Part shown: positions 46,385 to 53,928 of the stretch, piece after piece
Position numbering within the stretch: the stretch's first letter is position 1
Layout of the letters: each line of letters starts with the position of its first letter
DNA from: Alphaproteobacteria bacterium
GTDB taxonomy: Bacteria; Pseudomonadota; Alphaproteobacteria; Paracaedibacterales; CAITNM01
DNA: 64,000 nt
NCBI GenBank assembly: GCA_021298215.1
Contig: JAJTEE010000008.1
Location: forward strand, 17,694-81,693
Direction: 5' to 3'
Notes under the pieces: generated by a model
The model's database searches: none
What the model saw: the letters and a program-made list of their open reading frames with translations, nothing else
Told to the model about the DNA's origin: nothing
Program-made: the position numbers and the translations under genes

Positions 46385-47269
46385 ATGAATTTTATCATTC
46401 AAAAATTATCATTATTAGCATTAGTGATATTATCACTAAATATAGCGTACGCATCAACGATAACAGTAGAAGTTGATTCTGGTCTTGGATATGTGGATTC
46501 AGACATTAATGTAGGAAGTTCCTCCGGTACTATTTATAAAATAGGTGATGGTTCTGCAGCTTTTGCTGGTACTAACGCAGCATATAGCCTTGAAATTCAA
46601 AAAGGTGCAGCGCGAATCGACAACGCAAGCTCTCTTCCCTCTAATAACGTTACCTATTCCACAAACGCTGGAAATATTTGTGAAATAAATGTAGCAAGCG
46701 CAACCGTACCAAAAGTTACGATGAATCAGCCAGGATATTTATTAGCAGATTATGATACATCATTAGCTGGGATGGGTGGAACTAGTGCTGTAACTATTGC
46801 TGGGGGTTTTTACCAATCAACAGCTGGCGTTGTAACGGTAACGGGGAACCTATCAGCAAGTTCTACTCCGGCTGTTATTGCTGGTGCGTCATCTTCCTTA
46901 GTTAACCCAGCCACAGGTAGTGCAGGCAGTACACCAGCAGGTCGTCTAAAGGTTGGCGGTGCTACCTCTAAAATGTCCGGTGGTGATTTAACGGTGAACG
47001 GCGTTCTTCAAATCACTAGCTCTACCAGTGCAAAAGCTTTTCCTGGCGCAACAACCATTGGAAGCGGAGGAATACTTGCGGTAGATGCTGGCGTAACAGT
47101 GCCTTCAACAAATGCAGCTGGATCAGCGACAATTACTGATATTTTCAGTAATGCAAGTGCAGGTGGTTCAAACACTGCTGGTCTTAAATTCACAAATAAT
47201 TCAACCTTGCGATTAGGGAACGGAGCACGTTATAGACGACCTATCATCGTAGGATCATTTGATCGTTAG
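46385..47269 (+). CDS. Secreted beta-rich protein, array member 5
   Basis: GAAAGG is the ribosome site. The signal peptide ends near AYAS (residue 24). The 294-aa protein is Ser/Thr/Ala/Gly-rich with strand-turn units (GGDLTVNGVLQI, IGSGGILAVDAG) of the passenger-domain type, and VPKVTM at residues 108-113. It ends FTNNSTLRLGNGARYRRPIIVGSFDR-like, close to member 1. An Ala/Ser-rich stretch around residues 155-185 could be a flexible linker. There is no barrel, anchor or sorting motif beyond the shared C-terminus. Confidence 0.7.
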   Translation: MNFIIQKLSLLALVILSLNIAYASTITVEVDSGLGYVDSDINVGSSSGTIYKIGDGSAAFAGTNAAYSLEIQKGAARIDNASSLPSNNVTYSTNAGNICEINVASATVPKVTMNQPGYLLADYDTSLAGMGGTSAVTIAGGFYQSTAGVVTVTGNLSASSTPAVIAGASSSLVNPATGSAGSTPAGRLKVGGATSKMSGGDLTVNGVLQITSSTSAKAFPGATTIGSGGILAVDAGVTVPSTNAAGSATITDIFSNASAGGSNTAGLKFTNNSTLRLGNGARYRRPIIVGSFDR

Positions 47270-47284
47270 TTTTACTATTCTATT

Positions 47285-47321
47285 ATCCTCGATCAGCAAA
47301 AGCCTGATTGAGGATTTTTTT
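47285..47321 (+). terminator. Intrinsic terminator of array gene 5
   Basis: A 12-bp stem (47285-47296 with 47304-47315, one G-T pair) and loop CAAAAGC lead into seven T residues. The core CCTCGATCAG/CTGATTGAGG is shared with the gene 1 terminator. It separates the array from pyk. Confidence 0.95.
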
Positions 47322-47421
47322 ATAAAAGCTCCAATATTAAAAAAACCTAAAAATATATTTAATTGCAACGTGCTTCTAGTTTTGAAATAATCAAAGTGTG
47401 AGTGTAGTGTGAAAAAGTGTT

Positions 47422-48837
47422 ATGCGGCGTCAGCGAAAAGCAAAAATAATTGCAACCTTAGGGCCTTCTTCATCCGATTATGAAAAAATAAAAGCTCTTT
47501 TCGTTGCGGGTGCTGATGTTTTTCGCTTAAATTTTTCTCATGGGGAACATGCAGAACATGCCGAACGCTATAAAATCATCCGACAAATTGAACAAGAATA
47601 TAAAAGGCCTATTGGTATCTTGCAAGATCTGCAAGGGCCAAAGCTCAGGATCGGCACTTTTTCTAACACAAAAATATCCTTAAAACCTCAACAACCTTTT
47701 GTGCTTGATTTGGATAATACGCCTGGAAATAGCCAGCGTGTGTGTATGCCTCATCCAGAGATATTTCAAGCGCTTAAAGCAGGAGTCGATTTGTTATTAG
47801 ATGACGGCAAAGTGCGCCTCAGAGTAACAAAATGCGGAAATGATTTTGCGGAAACTGTTGTTATATCAGGTACAGAGCTTTCTAATCGCAAAGGCGTGAA
47901 TGTCCCTGATGTTGTTTTGCCTATTGATGCATTAACTAAAAAAGATATTGGAGATTTAAATTTTGGCTTAGATTTAGGGGTTGATTGGGTAGCTCTATCA
48001 TTTGTTCAACAACCAAACGACATCATTATGGCAAGAGAGCTCGTTGGAAAAAAAGTTAAATTAATTGCCAAAATTGAAAAACCAATGGCGATTCAGCACT
48101 TACAAGAAATTGTTGAATTATCCGATGCAGTGATGGTAGCGCGAGGAGATTTAGGCGTAGAAATGCCAACAGAAGATGTGCCAGTGATGCAGCGCCAAAT
48201 TATCAGATCGTGCCGCTTCTCAGGGAAACCCGTTATTGTTGCCACGCAAATGCTTGATTCGATGGTGCATATGGCAACTCCAACACGGGCTGAAGCATCA
48301 GACGTGGCTACTGCCGTGTATGATGGGGTAGATGCCGTGATGCTGTCAGCAGAATCAGCATCTGGAGACTACCCAATCGAAGCTGTATCAATGATGGATC
48401 GCATCATTCAGCGCACCGAAAAAGATCCTTTATATCATAAAATGCTTGATGATAGTTATACATCACCTTCACCAACGGTAAACGATGCTTTAACTTCAGC
48501 CGCACGAGCTGCTGTTGATATTATAGGAAGTCAATTAATCGTAACATTCACCGAAACAGGCTTAACGACGTTTCATGCTGCTAGACAAAGGCCTCACTGC
48601 GATATATTAGCTCTTACGCCCGTTCTAAAAACATCACGACAACTTACATTGGTTTGGGGGGCGCACCCTGCATTAACAGACGATATTTTCTCGGTAGGGC
48701 AAATGGTTGAAGCTGCTTGTACTTTTGCAAAAATAGAGAATTTCGCCAAACTAGATGACTACATTGTCATAACGGCTGGTATTCCTTTTGGACAAGCGGG
48801 TGGTACGAACATGATTCGTATTGCGAAGATAGGTTGA
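47422..48837 (+). CDS. pyk: Pyruvate kinase
   Basis: The last step of glycolysis. RKAKIIATLGPSS opens the barrel. FRLNFSHG, LQDLQGPKLRIG and LLDDGKVRL follow, then the active-site block KIEKP...VMVARGDLGVEMP and the signature MLDSMVHMATPTRAEASDVA. The C-terminal allosteric domain is present; 471 aa is normal. The ribosome site is weak. It starts a plus-strand run with miaA three bases downstream, after the array terminator. Confidence 0.97.
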   Translation: MRRQRKAKIIATLGPSSSDYEKIKALFVAGADVFRLNFSHGEHAEHAERYKIIRQIEQEYKRPIGILQDLQGPKLRIGTFSNTKISLKPQQPFVLDLDNTPGNSQRVCMPHPEIFQALKAGVDLLLDDGKVRLRVTKCGNDFAETVVISGTELSNRKGVNVPDVVLPIDALTKKDIGDLNFGLDLGVDWVALSFVQQPNDIIMARELVGKKVKLIAKIEKPMAIQHLQEIVELSDAVMVARGDLGVEMPTEDVPVMQRQIIRSCRFSGKPVIVATQMLDSMVHMATPTRAEASDVATAVYDGVDAVMLSAESASGDYPIEAVSMMDRIIQRTEKDPLYHKMLDDSYTSPSPTVNDALTSAARAAVDIIGSQLIVTFTETGLTTFHAARQRPHCDILALTPVLKTSRQLTLVWGAHPALTDDIFSVGQMVEAACTFAKIENFAKLDDYIVITAGIPFGQAGGTNMIRIAKIG

Positions 48838-48840
48838 AAC

Positions 48841-49773
48841 GTGAGTTACGTAATTGGAGGCCCTACAGCAAGTGGTAAGTCAAAGTTGGCTCTTTGGCTG
48901 GCGCAGCGTGTTGATGGTGAAATTATTAATGCAGATAGCCTGCAGCTGTATAAAAGTATTCCTGTTTTAAGTGCCGCACCAGATAATGCGGAACTTGCGC
49001 AAACACGCCATCATTTATTTGGAATTTATTACGATAATCAAGTATCAACAGTGCAAGATTGGGTTGAGCTTGCGCGTATTACCATTGAAGATGTGTTAAG
49101 TTGTCAAAAAACTCCCATTATTGTGGGTGGTACTGGTATGTATTTAAATGCTCTCATTAATGGCCTTTCCCCAGTTCCTGATATTTCAACAGAAATAAGA
49201 AATACGGTTCGTGCATTACAGCACGATTTATCTAAAGAAGAATTTTATGATTATGTGATCGAACATGATCCAGATATTGGCGGAAGCTTGCATCCAAATG
49301 ATAGTCAGCGCTTGGGGCGTGCATTAGAGGTTATGTTACAAACAGGAATTTCTATACGTTCATTTCAAGGCAAGGCAAAGCCAATCTTGAATTTTATTAA
49401 ACAGTTTGTTCTCGTGATGCCTGAAAAATCTCGACTCCATAACCTTATTGATGCCAGGGTCATTAGAATGCTTGATGAAGGAGTGGTTCAGGAAATTCAA
49501 TCATTAAAGCAAAGAGTCTTGCTAGATGCACCCGTATGCAAAGCCATTGGCGTTAAAGAAATTTGGCAATATTTAGATAATGAAATTACTAAAGAAGAAA
49601 TGATTTTCTTGCTTCAACAAGCAACCAAGCAGTATGCTAAACGCCAAATAACCTGGTTTAAAAATCAAGTTGATGACGCTCTCATTATCACCGATCCATT
49701 CGATTCAAACCAACTTAATCAACTGGTACAGCGTAAATCAACGGGATTTGCCTTGGAGAAAACAGCCAGTTAA
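48841..49773 (+). CDS. miaA: tRNA dimethylallyltransferase MiaA
   Basis: It adds the isopentenyl group to A37 of tRNAs reading UNN codons. The P-loop GPTASGKSKLAL is at residues 7-18, then INADSLQLYK, GGTGMYLNALINGL and the C-terminal YAKRQITWFKNQ. The start is GTG 48841. 310 aa. Its last 101 bases overlap the start of mutY in another frame, and its final residues (about 298-310) go beyond the usual family end. Confidence 0.95.
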   Translation: MSYVIGGPTASGKSKLALWLAQRVDGEIINADSLQLYKSIPVLSAAPDNAELAQTRHHLFGIYYDNQVSTVQDWVELARITIEDVLSCQKTPIIVGGTGMYLNALINGLSPVPDISTEIRNTVRALQHDLSKEEFYDYVIEHDPDIGGSLHPNDSQRLGRALEVMLQTGISIRSFQGKAKPILNFIKQFVLVMPEKSRLHNLIDARVIRMLDEGVVQEIQSLKQRVLLDAPVCKAIGVKEIWQYLDNEITKEEMIFLLQQATKQYAKRQITWFKNQVDDALIITDPFDSNQLNQLVQRKSTGFALEKTAS

Positions 49774-50695
49774 TCCGTATCACGTTCTAGTGAGCGAAAT
49801 TATGTTGCAGCAAACAACTGTTGCAACAGTAAAAGGATATTTCTCAAAATTTTTAAATCGTTGGCCCACCATCAAAGATTTAGCATCAGCATCTCAAGAT
49901 GACCTAATGCAAGTTTGGCAAGGCTTGGGGTATTATTCACGTGCTCGAAATCTACATAAAACAGCAAAAATAATCACCGAAGATTACCAAGGCATTATTC
50001 CCAATTCTTACGCAGAGCTTATAAAACTTCCAGGGCTCGGTCCATATACAGCAGCCGCACTTGCAAGTATTGCTTTCAAAGAACCTATTATCGCTATTGA
50101 TACAAATGTTAACCGAGTGTTGTGTAGATTGTTTGCTATTTCAACAACGAGCACTACTCAAAAAAAACAAGTTCAAGATATTGCAAATCAATTAGCCCAC
50201 GCGCAGCATTCTGATACATTAACCCAAGCATTAATGGATATCGGCTCAAGTTTTTGCAAAGCAAATACGCCTAAATGCCACGAATGCTTTTTAAAGTCTA
50301 GCTGTTTAGCATTTTCAAAAGACATACAGAATATACTGCCACAAAAACCAGCAAAACCAATTCGTCCAAAACGTTATGCTCATACATTTGTGATGCGTTA
50401 TAAAAATCAAGTCTGCATAGAAAAGCGTCCTGAAAAGGGACTGCTAGCAGGGCTCTATCAATTTCCTACAAGTGAGTTTTCAGATAAACCAACCACTGCT
50501 TGCTACCCCGCATCAGCACAGTGGCAGCATATTGGAACGGTACGCCATATTTTTAGTCATTTCGAATTGGAATTGGTGGTTTGGGAAACATTTATTCAAA
50601 AAAAATCTCAAGGTTTATGGACTACTTTTAATGATCTAAATAATTACGGTCTGCCAACGATGTTTAGGAAAGCACTAACTTACGTCAAAACTTGA
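49673..50695 (+). CDS. mutY: A/G-specific adenine glycosylase MutY
   Basis: It removes adenine mispaired with 8-oxoguanine. DLPWRKQPVNPYHVLVSEIMLQQT contains the catalytic Glu, and LPGLGPYTAAAL is the helix-hairpin-helix. AIDTNVNRVLCR contains the catalytic Asp, and the iron-sulfur cluster is C-x6-C-x2-C-x5-C (CKANTPKCHECFLKSSC). A C-terminal Nudix-like 8-oxoG recognition domain follows from about residue 230. ATG 49673 is used because the conserved DLPWR lies within the miaA overlap; any later start would lose it. 340 aa. The end overlaps yggU by 16 bases. Confidence 0.95.
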   Translation: MTLSLSPIHSIQTNLINWYSVNQRDLPWRKQPVNPYHVLVSEIMLQQTTVATVKGYFSKFLNRWPTIKDLASASQDDLMQVWQGLGYYSRARNLHKTAKIITEDYQGIIPNSYAELIKLPGLGPYTAAALASIAFKEPIIAIDTNVNRVLCRLFAISTTSTTQKKQVQDIANQLAHAQHSDTLTQALMDIGSSFCKANTPKCHECFLKSSCLAFSKDIQNILPQKPAKPIRPKRYAHTFVMRYKNQVCIEKRPEKGLLAGLYQFPTSEFSDKPTTACYPASAQWQHIGTVRHIFSHFELELVVWETFIQKKSQGLWTTFNDLNNYGLPTMFRKALTYVKT

Positions 50696-50967
50696 ATATG
50701 TTTTTCACGAGTTGTGTGGCCACTAAGTATTTGAATTGTTGATTTAGCTTTTCGTAGATATATAGAAAGTTCTTCTACCACAGCAATATTTGCTTGATTA
50801 TTTTCAGGTGCAGCCGTGATATATACCTTCAACATTTTTCGATTCATGGTTCCATCAACTAGATCGCCGATCCGATTTTTGGAAGCCTTTGGGGTGACTT
50901 TCACCCAAAAAGAAAAGCCACTTGCATTTTTTTGGGCAAAAGGTGGAATGTCTTCAAGTGGCAACAT
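50680..50967 (-). CDS. DUF167/YggU family protein
   Basis: The 95-aa protein has the family pattern VKVTPKASKNRIGD, LKVYITAAPENNQANIAVVEEL, and SGHTTREKHIQV (the SG-tSR-K end). Biochemical role unknown; structures show a small alpha/beta fold. It overlaps the end of convergent mutY by 16 bases and the upstream cutA by 14 bases, as the last gene of fabD-cutA-yggU. Confidence 0.85.
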   Translation of the reverse strand: MLPLEDIPPFAQKNASGFSFWVKVTPKASKNRIGDLVDGTMNRKMLKVYITAAPENNQANIAVVEELSIYLRKAKSTIQILSGHTTREKHIQVLT

Positions 50968-51268
50968 CTGTTTGCTCCTTTACCCAACGTGCAAAAGCGG
51001 GATGAACATGCTCAGTGTTTATCATTATAATCGCTGGACACTCGTACGGGTGTAACTCGGTAAGCCTTTTATGTACTGCATCATGTCTTTCCATACTTGT
51101 TTTTAAATACATACCTATTTCATGACTTTTGATAAACTTGCCCTTATACTTGTACATCGATTGAATAGGCCATGAATTAGCGCATGCAACCAAACGCTCT
51201 TGGATAAGCGTCTCGGCAAGATGTTCTGCTTGCTGTGCTGTTTCAACTGTTGTGTAAATTAAAATCAT
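50954..51268 (-). CDS. cutA: Divalent cation tolerance protein CutA
   Basis: The family pattern is complete: IYTTVETAQQAEHLAETLIQERLVACANSWP with the conserved LVACAN, YKYKGKF, EIGMYLKTS, and LHPYECPAII. It forms a trimer and is linked to metal tolerance; the exact role is uncertain. The in-frame ATG at 51268 overlaps the fabD stop as ATGA and is preferred over ATG 51274; the result is 104 aa. Confidence 0.93.
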   Translation of the reverse strand: MILIYTTVETAQQAEHLAETLIQERLVACANSWPIQSMYKYKGKFIKSHEIGMYLKTSMERHDAVHKRLTELHPYECPAIIMINTEHVHPAFARWVKEQTDVAT

Positions 51269-52212
51269 GCCCATAATTTTAAAACGGCATCTAATTCATC
51301 TTTAGCGCCAAAATTATAAACCTGTGCCTCTGGGACAATGCGCTTGATTAAACCCGATAAAACCTTATCGGTGCCAATTTCAACAAAGGTATTAATACCT
51401 TTTCGGTTCATGTTAGTAATTAATTCAGTCCAACGCACCCTTCCAGTGATTTGCTCAACGAGTAAAGGCAAAACTTCGGCGGGATGTTCAATAACTCTGG
51501 CCGTAACATTTGCATACACATCAACTTTGGGTTGATTAATATTGACGCTGCTTAATGCCTTTTCCATAGTATTTGCAGCAGGTTCCATGAGTGCGCTATG
51601 AAACGGCGCACTTACTGGGAGTGGCAAAGCACGTTTTGCTCCTTTTTCTTTTGCTTGTTCAATAATCCAGGCAATCGCATCAGCATGGCCACTTACCACC
51701 ACTTGACCTGGCGAATTATCATTAGCTACTTGCGCAACTAAACTTGAATCAGGAAGTGCTCTCACTAAATTTTCAACAATATCCAAATCAAGACCAATAA
51801 TCGCTGCCATGGAGCCCTTTCCAACAGGGACTGCTTTTTGCATCGCACTACCACGTAATTTTACAAGCTTTGCAGCTGCTTCAAGTGAAAAACATCCTGC
51901 TGCCGTTAATGCCGAGTATTCTCCCAAAGAATGGCCTGCTGCTGCTTTGGCTATCTCGTTGATATGCTTTCCAAGTTTTTCTTCTAATACCTTTTGTGCC
52001 ATCATGCTTGCGGCAAGAAGTGCGGGCTGAGTATTTTCCGTTAAAGTTAATTCCTCTGCTGGTCCCTCAAACATTAATGTTTTGAGATCTTGGTTCAGGG
52101 TCGTGCAGACTCTATCCAATACATCCTTCGCAACAGCAAAATTATCGTACAAATCCTTAGCCATTCCCACTACTTGAGAGCCTTGGCCCGGATACACAAA
52201 CGCAATTGTCAT
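51265..52212 (-). CDS. fabD: Malonyl-CoA:ACP transacylase
   Basis: It loads malonyl groups onto acyl carrier protein for fatty acid synthesis. FVYPGQGSQ (residues 4-12) forms the oxyanion region, GHSLGEYSAL near residue 94 carries the catalytic Ser, and PVSAPFHSALM the catalytic His (about residue 203). 315 aa. The usual neighbours fabG and acpP are absent. It is the first gene of a minus-strand operon with cutA and yggU; its promoter must lie within 52213-52477. Confidence 0.96.
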   Translation of the reverse strand: MTIAFVYPGQGSQVVGMAKDLYDNFAVAKDVLDRVCTTLNQDLKTLMFEGPAEELTLTENTQPALLAASMMAQKVLEEKLGKHINEIAKAAAGHSLGEYSALTAAGCFSLEAAAKLVKLRGSAMQKAVPVGKGSMAAIIGLDLDIVENLVRALPDSSLVAQVANDNSPGQVVVSGHADAIAWIIEQAKEKGAKRALPLPVSAPFHSALMEPAANTMEKALSSVNINQPKVDVYANVTARVIEHPAEVLPLLVEQITGRVRWTELITNMNRKGINTFVEIGTDKVLSGLIKRIVPEAQVYNFGAKDELDAVLKLWA

Positions 52213-52421
52213 TAGTAAACTCCTTTATTCACTAATAAATGATAGCATAAAAGATGCATAGTCTTGAAATCTTAAAGAATGAGATCGGCATGGCTAACTA
52301 AAGAGTATTGAAAAATATTTTATTATGAAATTTAGGGTTATGCTGCTTCTTCGAATCTTTTCTGTTTACTTGCGAAACCTTTTTGCAATGATGTAATTCT
52401 TGGTAATAAAAATATATTCTC

Positions 52422-52450
52422 TTGAAATTACAAAAAGAGAGTACTATATA
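52422..52450 (+). promoter_or_regulatory. Putative sigma-70 promoter of the secreted protein gene at 52484
   Basis: TTGAAA (52422-52427) and TATATA (52445-52450) are 17 bases apart. A start point near 52457 would give a leader of about 27 bases containing AGGGG, the ribosome site of the gene. Confidence 0.55.
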
Positions 52451-52483
52451 GCAAGTAGGGACGGGTTAATATAGGGGATGATA

Positions 52484-53254
52484 ATGAAATGTCTAATTAT
52501 ACTTCTTCTGTTAGCAATAAAAGTGAATGCACAAGAAGGTGAATGGCGTCGTCTACTCTCTGCAGAACAGGACATTTATGTAGAGTCCTTACCTACCAGT
52601 AGCTCCTCGATCGATTATACTAGTCTATCAATCGACCCTAAATTGTTTTCAGGTAAAAGGCATTATGTGGTGCAAGCAAGCAATATGCTAGGCGACCACC
52701 TTCCAGCCTTTCAAATAGGATTTCAAGAAGGTGTGTTTAAGATTTTTAAAACAGCAATACCAAAATCTGATAGCGACGGATATGGGATGAATAATTTCCA
52801 TGCAAAAAATAAACGAACTAATTGTGATTTCAGTGATTTGGAAGGCTTAGCTCCTGACCCGGTTGATTGGATTTGCCCGATTGGTGGTAACTATGCAACT
52901 TCTGGAGATTCCTTAGAGCTCGTGTGTGCGGGTATTAGAATGCATAGTACATTTTTTATGGGTGAGTCACTGTTAACTTTTAAATCGAAAGTATTCGAAT
53001 CCCGAGCTGGTTTGAATCCTGTCTCTTCTTTAGTAATTCAGCCATTTAATTCAGAGGAGCCTGCTATCGATCTTTCTTGCTCTGTATTTGAATCACGAGC
53101 CGGAGCATTCATTAGTGGGGTAATTGATTTTGGTGACTTAAATTGCATCAAGAGTGATGAAGAGGGTGCTCCCTTTTTCTTACTGGCTTGTGAGCTATTC
53201 AGCCTCACCATAAGTGGAAGTAAAATAACTCAATTTGCAGAGGCTGAAGTCTGA
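52484..53254 (+). CDS. Secreted protein of unknown function with an internal repeat
   Basis: ATG 52484 has AGGGG six bases upstream; an ATG at 52478 is too close to it. The signal peptide MKCLIILLLLAIKVNA is clear. The mature ~240 residues contain the repeat VFESRAG at residues 170-176 and again at 201-207 within similar surroundings, suggesting a repeated unit of about 31 residues. Six cysteines after the signal (CDF, ICP, VCA, SCS, CIK, ACE) could form disulfides in the periplasm. No family recognised. Its last 25 bases overlap the end of convergent tpiA. Confidence 0.6.
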   Translation: MKCLIILLLLAIKVNAQEGEWRRLLSAEQDIYVESLPTSSSSIDYTSLSIDPKLFSGKRHYVVQASNMLGDHLPAFQIGFQEGVFKIFKTAIPKSDSDGYGMNNFHAKNKRTNCDFSDLEGLAPDPVDWICPIGGNYATSGDSLELVCAGIRMHSTFFMGESLLTFKSKVFESRAGLNPVSSLVIQPFNSEEPAIDLSCSVFESRAGAFISGVIDFGDLNCIKSDEEGAPFFLLACELFSLTISGSKITQFAEAEV

Positions 53255-53913
53255 TAAATAAGTTGAATTTTATCAATGTCTAAGCACGCGCCCCCAACAA
53301 GAACTCCATCTACATTAGGAATCCCTAAAATAGATTCGGCATTATTTTCATTTACAGAGCCACCATACAGCAATGTAACAGTGGAAAGTTTTTCTCGAAG
53401 GAAAGCGTGGGTAGAAAGAATTTCTTCAGTAGTGGGAGTAAGTCCTGTTCCAATTGCCCAAACAGGTTCATATGCTACCCATAAATCTTTAGAATCAGGT
53501 AAACACTCTTTTAGCTGTGTTCTCAGTATTTCTAGTGTTTTGCCGGCTTGATATTGCTCAAGGGTTTCGCCAATACAAATGATTGGTGTTATAGAATTTC
53601 CTAAACATAATTCTGCTTTTTCTCTCACCAGGTCATTCGCTTCACCGAAATGCTGGCGCCTTTCAGAATGCCCAACAAGACAATACTTAATGCCTACATC
53701 TGCTAGCATCGATGCACTAATTTCACCGGTAAAAGCTCCTTTTGGGTGCTCATTAATATTTTGTGCACCCAGGGTCAGCATAGTTGACTGATTTAAATAA
53801 ACAGTCGGAGGGCATACGATGAGGTTTTCCGAATTTCCAAAAGCCTGTTGATAATCCTGCAATAGCTGCAACGATCCATTCATTTTCCAATTAGCAACAA
53901 CCCATTTTTTCAT
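53230..53913 (-). CDS. tpiA: Triosephosphate isomerase
   Basis: It interconverts DHAP and glyceraldehyde-3-phosphate. ANWKMNGS has the active-site Lys, VGHSERR the His, AYEPVWAIGTG the catalytic Glu, and LYGGSVNENN the phosphate site. At 227 aa it is shorter than the usual ~250. The gene follows the ABC exporter gene by 15 nt on the same strand, and its end overlaps the opposing secreted protein gene. Confidence 0.96.
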   Translation of the reverse strand: MKKWVVANWKMNGSLQLLQDYQQAFGNSENLIVCPPTVYLNQSTMLTLGAQNINEHPKGAFTGEISASMLADVGIKYCLVGHSERRQHFGEANDLVREKAELCLGNSITPIICIGETLEQYQAGKTLEILRTQLKECLPDSKDLWVAYEPVWAIGTGLTPTTEEILSTHAFLREKLSTVTLLYGGSVNENNAESILGIPNVDGVLVGGACLDIDKIQLIYQTSASAN

Positions 53914-53928
53914 AAATTAAACTCCACT

